Below, in pieces: positions 37,315-48,760 of a stretch of DNA of 64,000 nucleotides. The notes below the pieces were generated by a model. The model ran no database searches, had not been told where the DNA came from, and was given only the letters and a program-made list of their open reading frames with translations. The translations under genes were made by a program, and so were the position numbers. Source of the stretch: Anastatus disparis (Eukaryota > Arthropoda > Insecta > Hymenoptera > Eupelmidae); the NCBI GenBank assembly GCA_017163975.1, contig JAFFSR010000309.1, positions 2,893,501 to 2,957,500 on the forward strand. Direction: 5' to 3'. Position 1 is the first letter of the stretch. Each line of letters opens with the position of its first letter.

Positions 37315-37860
37315 GGCTGATTCCATTTTGAATCGAACAGTCAGTATACACTCAAGTCACCAGTTACTGCGCTAATGGAGTATGTTATTCTACCCTAAAA
37401 ATAAGGGTATACGTATTTTTTTATTTTGCTGAAATATCAAAATTGCATCAGATATGCACTTTTGAAAATTACATACAAAAACTAAATGTTAAAACTGAAA
37501 ATGTTGAGAATAACTTTAGAGGGCTATCGTTTTACCAATTTTCAATGAATTTTGTTAAACCTTATTTTGTTTTATTATGTTTTAAGCCCTCTTTAATTCA
37601 GTGCAAGAAATTTCAAAAAATACTAAAAAATGACTAGGATATGTGCATTTTACCAAAAAATGCACTTTTTATGCACATGCATTTTTCTCGAAAAACCCAT
37701 TTTTTTTTGCTGAAATTTTTTATGCTTATAGAGGACCAAATTACCTATCTAATGGTACTTGGTTGATCCCGTACTTATTTGTTTGAAGCGAGAAAAAAAA
37801 TTCACAAATTTTATTGGTGAAAAATTTTTGTATATACGTTCGAAAGTCTTAAGCAATGTT
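37315..37860 (+). repeat. Left TIR of transposon copy 2
   Basis: Reappears inverted at 40,512-41,055. Frames at 37,443-37,637 and on the minus strand at 40,733-40,927 are mirrored translations of this TIR, not genes. Confidence 0.88.
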
Positions 37861-37929
37861 CATTCCAACGCTGTCGCATGCTTCGCTCATTATTTGTTTA
37901 CCTTTGTATGTATGTATATATCATCAATA

Positions 37930-37982
<53 letters not shown>

Positions 37983-38212
37983 TCGTAATATAAAAATAAA
38001 TATTAAAAAATGGAAAATAATAATTCTATTCGTTTATATCTATATTATGTATGTTTCGATGTACAGACAATAGGAGGCTCATTCGCGGACAAGTACCTCG
38101 CGTAACCAAAACAGCATATTAGAATTGTTATATACAAGCTAGTTATTCTTACATCTGCTTTGAAAGGTACTTTTCGAACTTGTGAAAAAGTAAACAAAAC
38201 TCTGCAATTACG

Positions 38213-40375
38213 ATGTCCGAAATTCACTCTTCTACAAGAATTCGATGTCCCGATTTTTTTCAAATGCATAAGAAGATAGTTTATAAAAGCAGAAATTTAC
38301 GTTTTAGACCGTTGGAAGATTTGTCCATTAATTTGGCACAGCTTTATCCAGATTTAAAGATACTGCCCTCTACTAATGTATGCAAAAATTGCCATGAACG
38401 CATATCAAAAATAATTTTAAGTGATCTTGAATCTACATCTGAAAATGAAATCACTGAATTTTTTAGCGGAAAACATGATGATTTTATCCCCAAGACACCC
38501 GAACGAATACAGGAATGAAACGAGAGTATTAATACAATTTTACCTCAATGCGTCTCGCCGCTAAAAAGACAAACTGCAATACCTAAAAATTTAACAGAAA
38601 ATTACGTATCTAAAAAGAAAACATCTTTAATTTCAGCTTTTTCTGCTACTGCCGGAAGTAAATTAGAAGATGCGTATGGCATTTCAGTTGAATCAATAGA
38701 ATCGGACAAAAGTTCGACTGAAAACTATTGGAACGAATTTGTAGAAAATTTTAAATCGGCTTTAGAAAAATGTTCTTCTGTTTCGGAGAAAATAAAACTT
38801 CTAACTCTACTACCTTCAAAATTAAGCAAAATAAAAATTTGCTCACTATTCCCGAATATAAGCAAGTATATGATAAATAAATCAAGAAATCTCGTGAAAA
38901 ATAAAGGAGTTTATTTGGAGCCAGATTCATATACTGGTCATCCTATTGATGAAAATACAAAAAATATCGCTATGGAATATTTTTTAAATGATGATTTTAA
39001 TTGTAGTAGACAAAGTCCAAATAAATCTGATGTTGTTACTGTTAAAGTTAATAATACAAAAACTAAAAAAGTTAAACGGTTTCTTACTCGAAGCTTAAAA
39101 GAAACATATAGTCAATTAAGACAAGAAAATCCAAACTTACAAATAGGAAAATCGAAATTCCATAGTCTAAGACCAAGTTTCGTCTTAACAAGCCCTGTGA
39201 AGGAAACTTGTCTTTGTGTACATTGCGAAAATTTTGAACTGTTTCTTACAAGTTTAATTCGTTTTAGAGGCGATAATAATTCTGAGTTAGATTTAATTCG
39301 TTCAGAAATAACTAACGCAATGTTGTGTTCTGAACCATCTGAATCGTGTTTCTTGCAAGAATGCAATTATTGCCCCGGTAGTGAGGGTATCACATTAAAA
39401 TTGTTAAAACTGAAAGAAAATTGTGAAGATGAAATTACGTTTGCTTTGTGGGATAATGGTAATCTTATCAAACAAACAGTAAGCTTATCAGTTTTTAAAG
39501 AAAAATTTTTAATCTGCGCACTAAAAGCAAGTACTCACGTATACATAAAAAATATTCAACGTGAAGCTATAAAAAAAGAAAAAGAAGAAGGTAAAGCTGA
39601 TCCTACTAAGTTAATTATCCACGTTGATTTTGCAGACAATTGGTCTGTAATAAATAATAAAGAGGTTCAGGGAAATCATTGGGTAAATAACCAAATTTCT
39701 ATTTTTACTGCAGTCTGTTACCAAGGAGAGATAACGCAAAGCTTTGCGATCGTTAGTGACGACAAAAAGCATGATACTGCATATGCGCTATTAGCAATAA
39801 ATAAAATTATCGATCTTATAAAAAATGATTTAGTTACTAAAGTCACTATTATATCAGATGGAGCTGCAAGCCAATTTAAAAATCGTTTTCAGCTACATGA
39901 ATTCAAACATTTTTCTTATCAAATGAAATGGTTATTTTCTGCGACTGGTCATGGGAAAGGAGCCGTTGATGGAATAGGTGGGCTTCTAAAGCATTATGCT
40001 ACTTCACATAACTTAAAAAGAGTTCATGAAGAATCGATACAAAATGCTGACGATTTTATAAATTGGGTTCAAAAGTACACCAGTGCAATCAAAATCATAT
40101 TATTACCAATAAATGAGATTGAAAAATTCAGAAAAGAAAAAAATATAGTTACATTTATATGTTATATTAGTACAGTTCCTAAATATAATGGGATTCAAAA
40201 AAGTCATATGTGGTTAAAACAACTTGGGGAATTGAAATCGCATATATTTGTTGGCAGAACAGCTATACATGCACTGACTAAAGTGAAAGACAAGAAAAAA
40301 AAGTCAAACGTCGTAAGGCTACACTTAGAACTAAAAATAATAAGTGCAAAAATAAAAAAAAGTAATTATTTATAA
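38213..40375 (+). pseudogene. Transposase of long-TIR element, copy 2, one premature stop
   Basis: A single 720-codon frame with one stop at codon 102 (38,516-38,518) and no frameshift. The N-terminal zinc-binding module has RCPDFF and VCKNCHERI (to about residue 70). The middle region has SPLKRQ, a basic KKVKRFLTRSLKETY segment, CLCVHCENFELF and CNYCPGS. The core has HVDFADNW (Asp472), ISDGAASQFKNRFQLHE (Asp549) and ATGHGKGAVDGIGG (Asp586). These are the likely catalytic acidic residues, together with a later Glu not identified. The Lys-rich C-terminus is nuclear-localisation-like. It should cut and paste its own TIRs. Assignment to Sola2-like or NOF-like is unresolved. Confidence 0.82.
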
Positions 40376-40511
40376 TTATACTTTTGACGCATCCCAACAG
40401 TGAGAGGCAAGGGGAACTCACTTCAAAAAAGCACCCCGAAGGGAACAGAAACCTTCTACGTCCACGTCGTTGTTCCTGGGTAATGCTAAAAGAAGGATAG
40501 TGTTTAAATCT

Positions 40512-41055
40512 ACATTGCTTAAAATTTCCGAACGTATATACAAAAATTTTTCACCAATAAAATTTGTGAATTTTTTTTCTCGCTTCAAACAAATAAGTAC
40601 GGGATCAACCAAGTACCATTAGATAGGTAATTTGGTCCTCTATGAGCACAAAAAATTTCAGCAAAAAAAATGGGTTTTTCGAGAAAAATGCATGTGCATA
40701 AAAAGTGCATTTTTTGGTAAAATGCACATATCTTAGTCATTTTTCAGTATTTTTTGAAATTTCTTGCACTGAATTAAAGAGGGCTTAAAACATAATAAAA
40801 CAAAATAAGGTTTACCAAAATTCATTGAAAATTGGTAAAACGATAGCCCTCCAAAGTTATTCTCAACATTTTCAGTTTTAACATTTAGTTTTTGTATGCA
40901 ATTTTCAAAAGTGCATATCTGATGCAATTTTGATATTTCAGCAAAATAAAAAAATACGTATACCCTTATTTTTAGGGTAGAATAACATACTCCATTAGCG
41001 CAGTAATTGGTGACTTGGCTGTATACTGACTGTTCGATTTGAAATGGAATCAGCC
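40512..41055 (-). repeat. Right TIR of transposon copy 2
   Basis: Reverse complement of 37,315-37,860 with scattered differences; followed by the AAAT duplication. Confidence 0.88.
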
Positions 41056-41161
41056 AAATATAGAATTATCATTACAATATATAACACTTTTAATTTACTA
41101 ATAATTAATTTTCTAATTCGTGATATTTAAGCAATAGAACGATACATGTTCATCTGCTATA

Positions 41162-41490
41162 CACTGTAAAAAATTGCTTTGTAAAATTACTATTCTAGTG
41201 GCAATTTTGTAACTTACTCTGAGAACAGTCTTAGAAAGTACTAATATTTATAGTGAAATTAAAATTACTGTACTTAGAGTAGGTTACCGAAATTGTTATT
41301 CTGAGAATCACAATTTTAATAACCAAATAGTAAATTTAAGCGAGATTAGTAAAATTACGTTACTGAGAATAGTTAGTTTACTTTTGAACTTTAATATTAC
41401 TAAATAATTTCAGTTATTAATATTACTGTACTCAGAATATTAAAGTATGTACCACTTCGTATTAATATTACAAAGCAATTTTTTACAGTG
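41162..41490. mobile_element. 329 bp MITE with 23 bp TIR and TA duplication
   Basis: Starts CACTGTAAAAAATTGCTTTG and ends with the exact complement; flanked by TA on each side (41,160-41,161 and 41,491-41,492). The interior is rich in AATTTTA/TAAAATT motifs and has no ORF. TA duplications fit a Tc1/mariner-type mobiliser. Confidence 0.8.
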
Positions 41491-41492
41491 TA

Positions 41493-42189
41493 CTTCGTTT
41501 CAAAATAGTTAGCTTTTGCGTTTAAAATTAATTGTTAGTAATTCAAAATTGTTATATATTATATGATTTACATTATATTTATCAACTGTTAAAAATTGTT
41601 TTACAATTTAATGGTTTTCACGTTATTGAGTATTAATTATATTGAAGTTTTATATTTGACAGCGCCGTAGTGTGCATTATATAGGTAATATATTAGTATA
41701 AGATAATTAAGTTCCGTAGTACGGAAAAATTCGGTACTATACCAAATAATTTTTGGGGTGAGACGCGTTGAAAGATGTACTAATATAGATTGTCTTAATT
41801 CATGTACTGAGTATCAATTAAAAAACGGCTGGTAATGTTTTTTTGACTACTGACTCAAGTTAGTACATTTTTGAAAGTATTTTCCTTTCTCTGTGTCCGC
41901 ATGTGAAAATTCAAGATTAAGGTTGGAATTTGATAATCTTAAGTATTCACAAGATTGAGATTCGTCTATAAGGTTCGGAAACATAAACGTGATTTCAGTA
42001 TTGAGTATAACTTGGAACCCGAGTATCTCTACGTGGGTATCAGCAGTTATTTTTGTTGGGTGGGGTGTAGAGTTGAAAAAAGTGGAAGAAGGGTGTAAAA
42101 TGAGTAGAAAATGGGTTTTATCAAATAAAAGAGTGGAAAATAAGAGTTCTATGGGTGAGATATAAGGGCTCAACAACTAAAATTTTTTA
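41493..42189. other. Anonymous AT-rich DNA
   Basis: No gene. The 109-residue minus-strand frame at 41,847-42,176 lacks recognisable features and spans the mirrored CACAGAGAAAGG end, so I do not annotate it. Confidence 0.4.
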
Positions 42190-42520
42190 TAAATTATTTT
42201 ATATAGAAAGATATATATCTTATTATATTATAAAAAGTTTTCTGCCATCGTTATCGACGTTGCCGCCGTGTATACGAATCAATCGTGGCCCCAGTTAGTT
42301 GAAATTTCGTTAAGATAAGAGTTACAAGTTAACTAAAAAATGGCTAAAAAATAGCTGAAAGTTGTATAAAAGTTAGCTAAAATTCAGTTAAAATTTAGCA
42401 GAAGCAGGATAAATTTGCCTTCGAATTAGCTGAATTTATTTATAAAGTGAGTTCAATCATACAAAATTCAGATAAGAATTGACAAAACGTCAGTCAAAAA
42501 TTAGCTGATTAAGTTCAATT
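42190..42520 (+). repeat. TAGCTAAAAT-type minisatellite with GC-rich end
   Basis: The end motif TTGCCGCCGTGTATACG (about 42,267) is followed by many degenerate AGCTAAAATTTAG/CAGTTAAAATTTAG units. The same end motif and repeat in opposite sense lie at 45,900-46,135, so the two may be arms of one ~3.9 kb foldback-type element. Confidence 0.55.
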
Positions 42521-45463
42521 CAACTGCATTTCGAGATGCGACAAAAATTTTCTTTTATCTAGAAGCTAATCCAGTGTAGACTCTAATATTATATCATTAT
42601 TGAAATCTATACTTCAAAGAAAAGAGAAAATTAAGAAGGTTAGATGAAGATGGAGAGAGTAAAAGAAAAATGAAGGAAAGAATAGAGAGTGAAAAAAGAT
42701 AATAAAACAAAATAAAGTGAAACATAGATGAAGAGAGAAATACATATCCTAAAGCCCACATAAGACCCAAGAAAGAGGCCCAAAAAATGTGCTTGTATAT
42801 GATAACTACTCATTATATAGGACTCAATAAAAATTGTTTTTCTTATTACGAGAAAATGCGCAGATCCGTAGGAGCCAAGAACTGTAGAAAAAGGTAGTTT
42901 CATATTAATATATAATAACTACTAATTATATAGGAAACAATATAGAAAGAAAATCTTATTACAAGAATAATTACACATACCCTTAAAGCTTATATACTAT
43001 GGAGGAAGCATGCCGTGTTAAAAAGTGGTGGCAACTTTAGGTAGAGAGAAAGAAGATATTATCTTAAATCCTATCTCTCTCGCGTAACGCTCCTGTAAGC
43101 GCTGCACCAGAGAGACAGTATTTAAGTATTAATTTTCTTTCTTTCTCACATCATCGTTAAAATATCCACCAATATTACCATATAACATGCTGCCTCCGCG
43201 TATATATACTCGAAGCACATACCTAAAAAATGCACGAATCCGAAGAACCGGAGATTCGTAGAAAAAGGTGGTAAATATTTAATTATAATTATATTTAAAA
43301 TTCACTGCAAAGTAAATTAACTTTAGAATATTAAATTTGAATATAGGTTTTTATGTATGTAAACAAATATTAAAGAAATGCTTAAGTTTATTGCACATAC
43401 AATATAAGGCTAAGTTTAAATATGTCATATATGGAATGTCATGTAGTTCTATTTGATTACATGCATATAATTAACTTCACCGATTTTTAATAAAGAGAAA
43501 ATACGTGTAGTTTAATATTTAAAATTAAAATATAAAAAACGACAACAACAAATAAATTTTGAATGAAGATTTACTTTATATTAAAAATCAGTGAAACTAA
43601 ATAATATAAAGTAATTGAATAGAACCAGGAACTTAAAAAAAATATAAAACTTAAGCTTCATTTCCAAGAATAATTCACATTAAATAGTATATTTTTCACC
43701 TAGGGAAAAAAGTAAAGAATGTCCGAAATTGTATGTAAATTGTAAGGCATAATTCACAAAAGTCGATAATTGAGCTCGACTTCATAGATAATCGTGAGTA
43801 TCTCGTATTATTTCAAACTTGAGTACGGTTTGGATATTGGATTCAGTTAACATCAGATAACAGAATTTTGAAACGTGTAATATCACTGAAGAACGGCTCT
43901 TATGTTTAGATTTTTGACCTTAATGTATGACTATTATTTTGAACAATTAAATTAAAAATACACCTATTTACGTGAAACATACTTAAAAACCAATTTCGTG
44001 TTTATTTCTAATAATAATATCTTCACATATGTATTTTATACATACAAAATACTGAATTCAAATACACGATTATAAGATTAAAATAAAATATTTTGGTTAT
44101 TTTAAAATTCGAATATTACAAAACAATAAATGGACTATTTGTAACTAACTAACAATTTTATTTGTATCAAACGTAAATTATTAATGAAATATAAATATTA
44201 CGAAAAGTATGTATCACAAGTAAGTTTATATTGTATTTAATTTTATATTTGTTTTTTTATTTCCATATCATTGATATTATAATTTATGAATGAATCCTTA
44301 ATATTAATAAAAAATTATTAAAACACAAAGGAAAATTATTAAGTATTAAAACACAACTGAAAATATCAATCGAATGACATTTTCATCAAAATAAATTTAA
44401 ACGCAATGATTTCTAATATAAGAATTTTCATTTAACTATCATCCATTGTAATTATTATTTGTGTAACATATATATAAGAATAATATATTTCATGAGTAAT
44501 CATTTCATTTGATGAACTATTAAATAAATTTATATATTTATAGTTATATAATATAATTTAGTCAATTAAAGTTTTATTCAAGTATCATTCAGAGAATAGA
44601 GTACTTGTGTTAATTTCATGAAAATACATTAGTAATTAAAAATTTATTTGTAAACAATACTTCATAAATAACATATATGTAACTTTAATAACATATTTAT
44701 ATGTACGTGTGTTCGTATTTATATGAATTGTCATTCACGTAAAAATTGTTAAGAATTAAATGTATTAATAATAATTTCACTAAAGCAATAATATTTTTAT
44801 CAAAAGGAATATATTAATTTTTAGAATATATCTAATGACCTCATTTGAAAAATTATCATAACGTAATATAAAAATATTCTTTTAGTATCTTTTTAACATA
44901 CGTTTTATAACATACAATCTTAAAAAGTAATATTTTTAATATTAAATTATTTTTAATAGTCAATTATGTAGATAGGAAAATATATAAAATATGGATAAAT
45001 TTTCCTGATTATGTCTATAATTATGAATTCATGTATATTATCTGTCTAGATGGAAGTAAAATTTTCCATAAAATAGTAAACATTTCAAAGAAAATTTACT
45101 TATATTATTCATAAACATCACTCTAAAATTTGTATTAAATATAATGATTGGAAATTATCATTATTTTATTAGATTGGATTTATTGTTGAAGTTAAATTAT
45201 ATTTCACTCCAAATAATCTATACTTATAAAATTTACATAATATTTTATATAAACTTTGGAAATGATAATCACGAATTTAATATTATTTTATCCTATAATT
45301 AAAAAGTTCACATAATTATTATAATAAATAACTTATGAATTATTGTATTATTTTATAAAATACAATTTCAACTTAAATAATTAGCTTTATGTTAAAACTT
45401 AATTTTATTAGTATTCAATTTCACGACTTGATATATGTAAATATATATATATATATATATATA
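42521..45463. other. 2.9 kb AT-rich DNA, no genes recognised
   Basis: Nothing coding. A direct repeat, AAAATGC(G/A)C(A/G)..GTAGAAAAAGGT(A/G)GT, occurs at about 42,852-42,897 and 43,226-43,272. A small inverted-repeat element lies between its copies. The region 43,300-45,420 shows no periodicity I could detect by eye. Confidence 0.45.
43001..43197. mobile_element. Candidate ~197 bp MITE
   Basis: GGAGGAAGCATG at the left and CATGCTGCCTCC at the right are inverted with one mismatch, with weaker pairing continuing inward and TATATAC on both outer sides. Moderately GC-rich interior with CTCTCTC/GAGAGAG runs. No clear target duplication. Confidence 0.4.
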
Positions 45464-45520
45464 CTAGGGGGAAGCCCCCTGCGCGCAAGCGCGCCAACCC
45501 CCATGTTGCTTTTATAACTT
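45464..45520 (-). mobile_element. Helitron 3' terminus, opposite orientation
   Basis: On the minus strand it reads GGGGGTTGGCGCGCTTGCGCGC, then a GGGGGCTTCCCCC hairpin and CTAG followed by T. This is a better preserved version of the end at 32,709-32,752, with two stem-loops. The element body extends to the right, but I could not find its 5' end or any helicase within the window. Confidence 0.6.
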
Positions 45521-45899
45521 TAAAAAAATATTTAAAAATTTGCAATTTTTTAAATAACTTTTATATAAAATACTTAATAATATTAATTATTCAAAAGTTT
45601 TCTTGAGGTAAATCTTCAATGATCTTTTAGTGAATCTAATCATCTGTGAAGTCCTAGCTTTATACCAGGACAGAATTAATAATTAAATTTTGTGTTATAA
45701 GGGCTACGTGTATATGTTTTATTATAATATTAAATAAAGAATCAAGTCAGTAATGGATTTATAAAAGTTTTATCAAATGTCAGTCTAGTAGTAAAAAGAT
45801 TCTAAATTTAACGCTGTAATGTAAGTCCAAACATTTCTGACGATGACAGCGATGACAGCAGCGATATACTTTCAATAGTAAAGAGAGAATATCAATAGA

Positions 45900-46135
45900 T
45901 CTAAAAATGCAGCTGAAATTCAGCTGAAATCAAACCAAAATTTACCTAAAATTGCTTAAAATTAATATAAATTTTAACTAATTTTTAGTTAACTTTTAGG
46001 TAACTTTTAGTTAATTTTCAGCTAACTTTAAACTTAATTTTAGCTAGATTCTAGCTAAATTCTAGCTAACCAAGGACAAATCGAATTCTTATACACAGCG
46101 GCGGCGGCAAAATCTTTTATAATATATACCCCCCT
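45900..46135 (-). repeat. TAGCTAAAAT-type minisatellite, inverted arm
   Basis: Degenerate AACTTTTAGTTAAC/TTCAGCTAAC units end in the GC-rich TACACAGCGGCGGCGGC and then AAAATCTTTTATAATATATA. It mirrors the end at 42,230-42,290 and is repeated in the same sense at 47,555-47,590. Confidence 0.6.
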
Positions 46136-46454
46136 TTTTAATTTAATACATAGATTTTATAATGTATATAATCCCTTGTAATAATTCTACATTCATATAC
46201 TTATATACATTTATACATTTTTTATATTTGAATAATTAATAATGTACACATAATATAAAATATAACATATGATATAAATATTTATTTATACAGCGCATAT
46301 TAGACGCTGTTATGGTCACCATCTCCAGCCGATCTTTCTTTCGCATTATGCACCGAGAATCACTTCCTAACTTCTCAAGGCTCAATTCTTATTTCATTTA
46401 TCTGACATAAACAAATATTTTCATTTTGTAAATTTCTAAAATCTTTTATAATAT
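46136..46454. other. Anonymous spacer
   Basis: About 320 bp, AT-rich, with a GC-richer patch TGTTATGGTCACCATCTCCAG around 46,308. No feature recognised. Confidence 0.4.
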
Positions 46455-47590
46455 GAAAAAAAAAATAAATCTTATGATAATTTAAATGAGATTGACCTCA
46501 TTTATCAGATTTTGAGTGAAAAAATTAAAATTTTAAATAAAATTCACAATAAATTAGCTAAACTTACAAGGAGAATATCCGACCTTCGGGTAACGGATTT
46601 GGCTGAAACTGCAAAATATGATTTTTTGATGAAATAAAATAGAACCGTGCTTTTTCTTTTCTTTGAATAGGACACATAGACGGAGATATAGACATTTTTT
46701 TGAAAATATAATAAAAAGGAGCATTTACAAGATCTTGAATAACTTAACAGCCAAGACTCTTACAAAAAAATATGTAGAAAATAAATTAAAGTACAGATTA
46801 AATGCTTCAATTTAAACTTTGTTGTACTAAAAAAGCCTCTGTGGTTTTACAGTTGTGCCTAATTAAAAATTACAACATATTTGTTAAATTTTTAGCACGT
46901 AACATATCATCAATTTTTTACGCCATTTTATTAGAATATTCTAATCGCCTGTCACTTTTAAACCATAGGAGCCTTTTTGATGCCACTAAGCTTAAATTAA
47001 AGCATTGCATCTGTTCTTTATTTTATTATCCATTCATTTTTTTTTAAGAGTCTTAGTTGTTTGGTTATTCAAGATCTTATAGATGCTCCTTTTTATTATA
47101 TTTTCGAAAAAATGTCTTTATCTTCGTCCATGGGGCCCATTCAAAAAAAAGAAAAAACTCGGGTTTATTTTTTTTTCGTCGAAAAATCATATCCCGCAGT
47201 TTTAGTCAAATCCGTTTCCCGAAGGTCAAATACTCTCATTGTTAGCTAAAAAATTAAATTTTTAGCTAAAATTCTCAATAAATCAGCTAAAATTAGCTTA
47301 AAAAAAATCTTATAATAATTAAAATCAAATTGACCTGATTTATCAGATTTTAAGTAAGAATTAAAATTTTAGCTAAAATTAATATAAATTAGCTAAAATT
47401 CTCAATAAATCAGTTAAAATTAGCTATAAAATGAAATTCTTAGCTAAAATTCACAATAAATTAGCTGAAATTTACGATAAATTAGGTAAAATTTACCATA
47501 AATTAGCTAAATTTATTAGTAAAAAGGAGAAGTTAAGGGAGGATTTTGAGAGACTGGCAGCGGCAGCGGCGAAAATCTTTTATACTATAT
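46455..47590 (+). repeat. TAGCTAAAATT array with duplicated segment, split by a palindrome
   Basis: A ~100 bp segment containing GACCTCATTTATCAGATTTTG (46,493) recurs as GACCTGATTTATCAGATTTTA (47,332). Between and after them are many AATTAGCTAAAATT units (47,240-47,520). The array ends in GGCAGCGGCAGCGGC plus AAAATCTTTTATA, the same end motif as at 46,100. A 675 bp palindrome sits inside. Confidence 0.65.
46568..47242. mobile_element. 675 bp palindromic element inside the array
   Basis: The left arm GACCTTCGGGTAACGGATTT (46,581) is mirrored by AAATCCGTTTCCCGAAGGTC (47,208). Pairing continues inward through GATCTTGAATAACTTA and AAAAAAGCCTCTGTGG to a centre near 46,905. No ORF; the overlapping short frames are mirrored translations. 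Confidence 0.8.
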
Positions 47591-47592
47591 AT

Positions 47593-47660
<68 letters not shown>
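47588..47660. repeat. (TA)n microsatellite
   Basis: About 70 bp TA run joining the array end and the next palindrome. Confidence 0.95.
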
Positions 47661-47666
<6 letters not shown>

Positions 47667-47667
47667 C

Positions 47668-48200
47668 ATAAATATATATTGAATATAAAACTTTGATCCA
47701 TGAATAATTTTTAAAATTTATAACCGATATTTTAAATTTTTTTGAGTAGTCGAAAACTTGCTTTTCTAAATTTTGGTACTTGCCACAAACTTTCTCAGCC
47801 AATTTTCAACCAATTGACCTCAAAATTTCCAGAGATCTTCAGTTTATATATCTTCACAAAATCACAGTTTTAGTTTTTAAAAATAAAGAGAATTTAAAAG
47901 TTTAGTTTAAAAAGTTGATAAAAATACATATTTTTGTGAATTTTATATAAGTAATTTAATTCAACATTTACTTCACCTCATCTTATAAAAGTTCCAGAAC
48001 CGTTATTTTGTGAAGATATATATACCAAAGATCTCTGGAAATTTTAAAGTTAATTAGTTAAGAATTGGCTGGAAAAATCTACGGAAAGGACCAAAATTTA
48101 CAAAAATCAAGTTTTCAACAACTCAAACGAATTTAAAACATCGGATGAGGTTTTTTAAAGTCATCAATGGATCAAAGTCTTATAGTTAATATATATTTAA
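47668..48200. mobile_element. ~530 bp palindromic element
   Basis: Left AACTTTGATCCATGA, AAATTTTGGTACTT and ATTTCCAGAGATCTTC are mirrored by GATCAAAGTCTTATAG, GACCAAAATTTAC and GATCTCTGGAAAT on the right. Centre near 47,930. Arms are more diverged than in the 23 kb and 32 kb palindromes, so it is older. Confidence 0.72.
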
Positions 48201-48570
48201 AGTGGAGGGAAGTTTTATTAATTAATATCATTAGAAAAAAAATTATGACTACATTTGAAATTTTTTTTCAGGCTTAAACTTAGTCCTGATATCTTCAACA
48301 GTTTTTAAATGTAAATACTGTAAATATCTGTGAATAACTATAAATAATTGTAAATAATGCAATTATTAAAAATAACGGAAAATAATAATATTAATGTTCT
48401 ACACTAAAAAAAAGCTGAATGCACACGCTGCGGAATCGATTGTTGTGAATGATTCGGACAACATTCGCAGCTATTAATAACGAAAAATCGCAATATAAGA
48501 GTGCGTAACAATATCGCAGCCAATCATTCCAACTTTCTGTATAAAAGATTACATTGATCGGAGCAAAGCG
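48201..48570. other. Spacer
   Basis: AT-rich, then a GC-richer patch from about 48,400. No gene recognised. Confidence 0.4.
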
Positions 48571-48760
48571 CTGCGACTAAGCTGCGTCGTGGCACGCTAC
48601 GGCTCTCCGTAGTCTACAGCACAGAAAGCTGAATCCAAGCCCAGCGACTAAACTGCTTTGTCGCTCGCTACGGCTCTCCGTAGTCTACGGCACAGAAAGC
48701 TGAATCCAAACACAGCGATTTTTTGCGTGGTCGCTCGCTTTGAATGCCGATCTCAAGCAT
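48571..48760 (+). repeat. GC-rich ~72 bp tandem repeat
   Basis: GCTACGGCTCTCCGTAGTCTAC plus CACAGAAAGCTGAATCCAA occurs twice (48,595 and 48,667), with a third partial unit. Each unit has a CTACGG-CTCT-CCGTAG stem-loop. It is unusually GC-rich for this region. Confidence 0.75.

Larger units (their letters stand above)
37315..41055 (+). mobile_element. Complete 3.7 kb long-TIR DNA transposon, copy 2
   Basis: Starts GGCTGATTCCATTTTGAATC and ends with its complement. Both flanks are AAAT (37,311-37,314 and 41,056-41,059), a 4 bp duplication like that of copy 1. TIRs are about 545 bp. They enclose a transposase gene with a single stop. It is the best preserved autonomous-type element in the window. 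Confidence 0.85.

Noticed and set aside
37759..38073. 104-residue frame right of the left TIR
   Set aside because: Spans TIR and a (TA)n run; composition is repeat-derived.
42640..42903. 87-residue hydrophobic minus-strand frame
   Set aside because: Phe/Ser/Leu-rich translation of purine-rich DNA; no start context or homologous feature.
47057..47249. Two 62-residue frames
   Set aside because: They fall inside the arm of a palindromic element.
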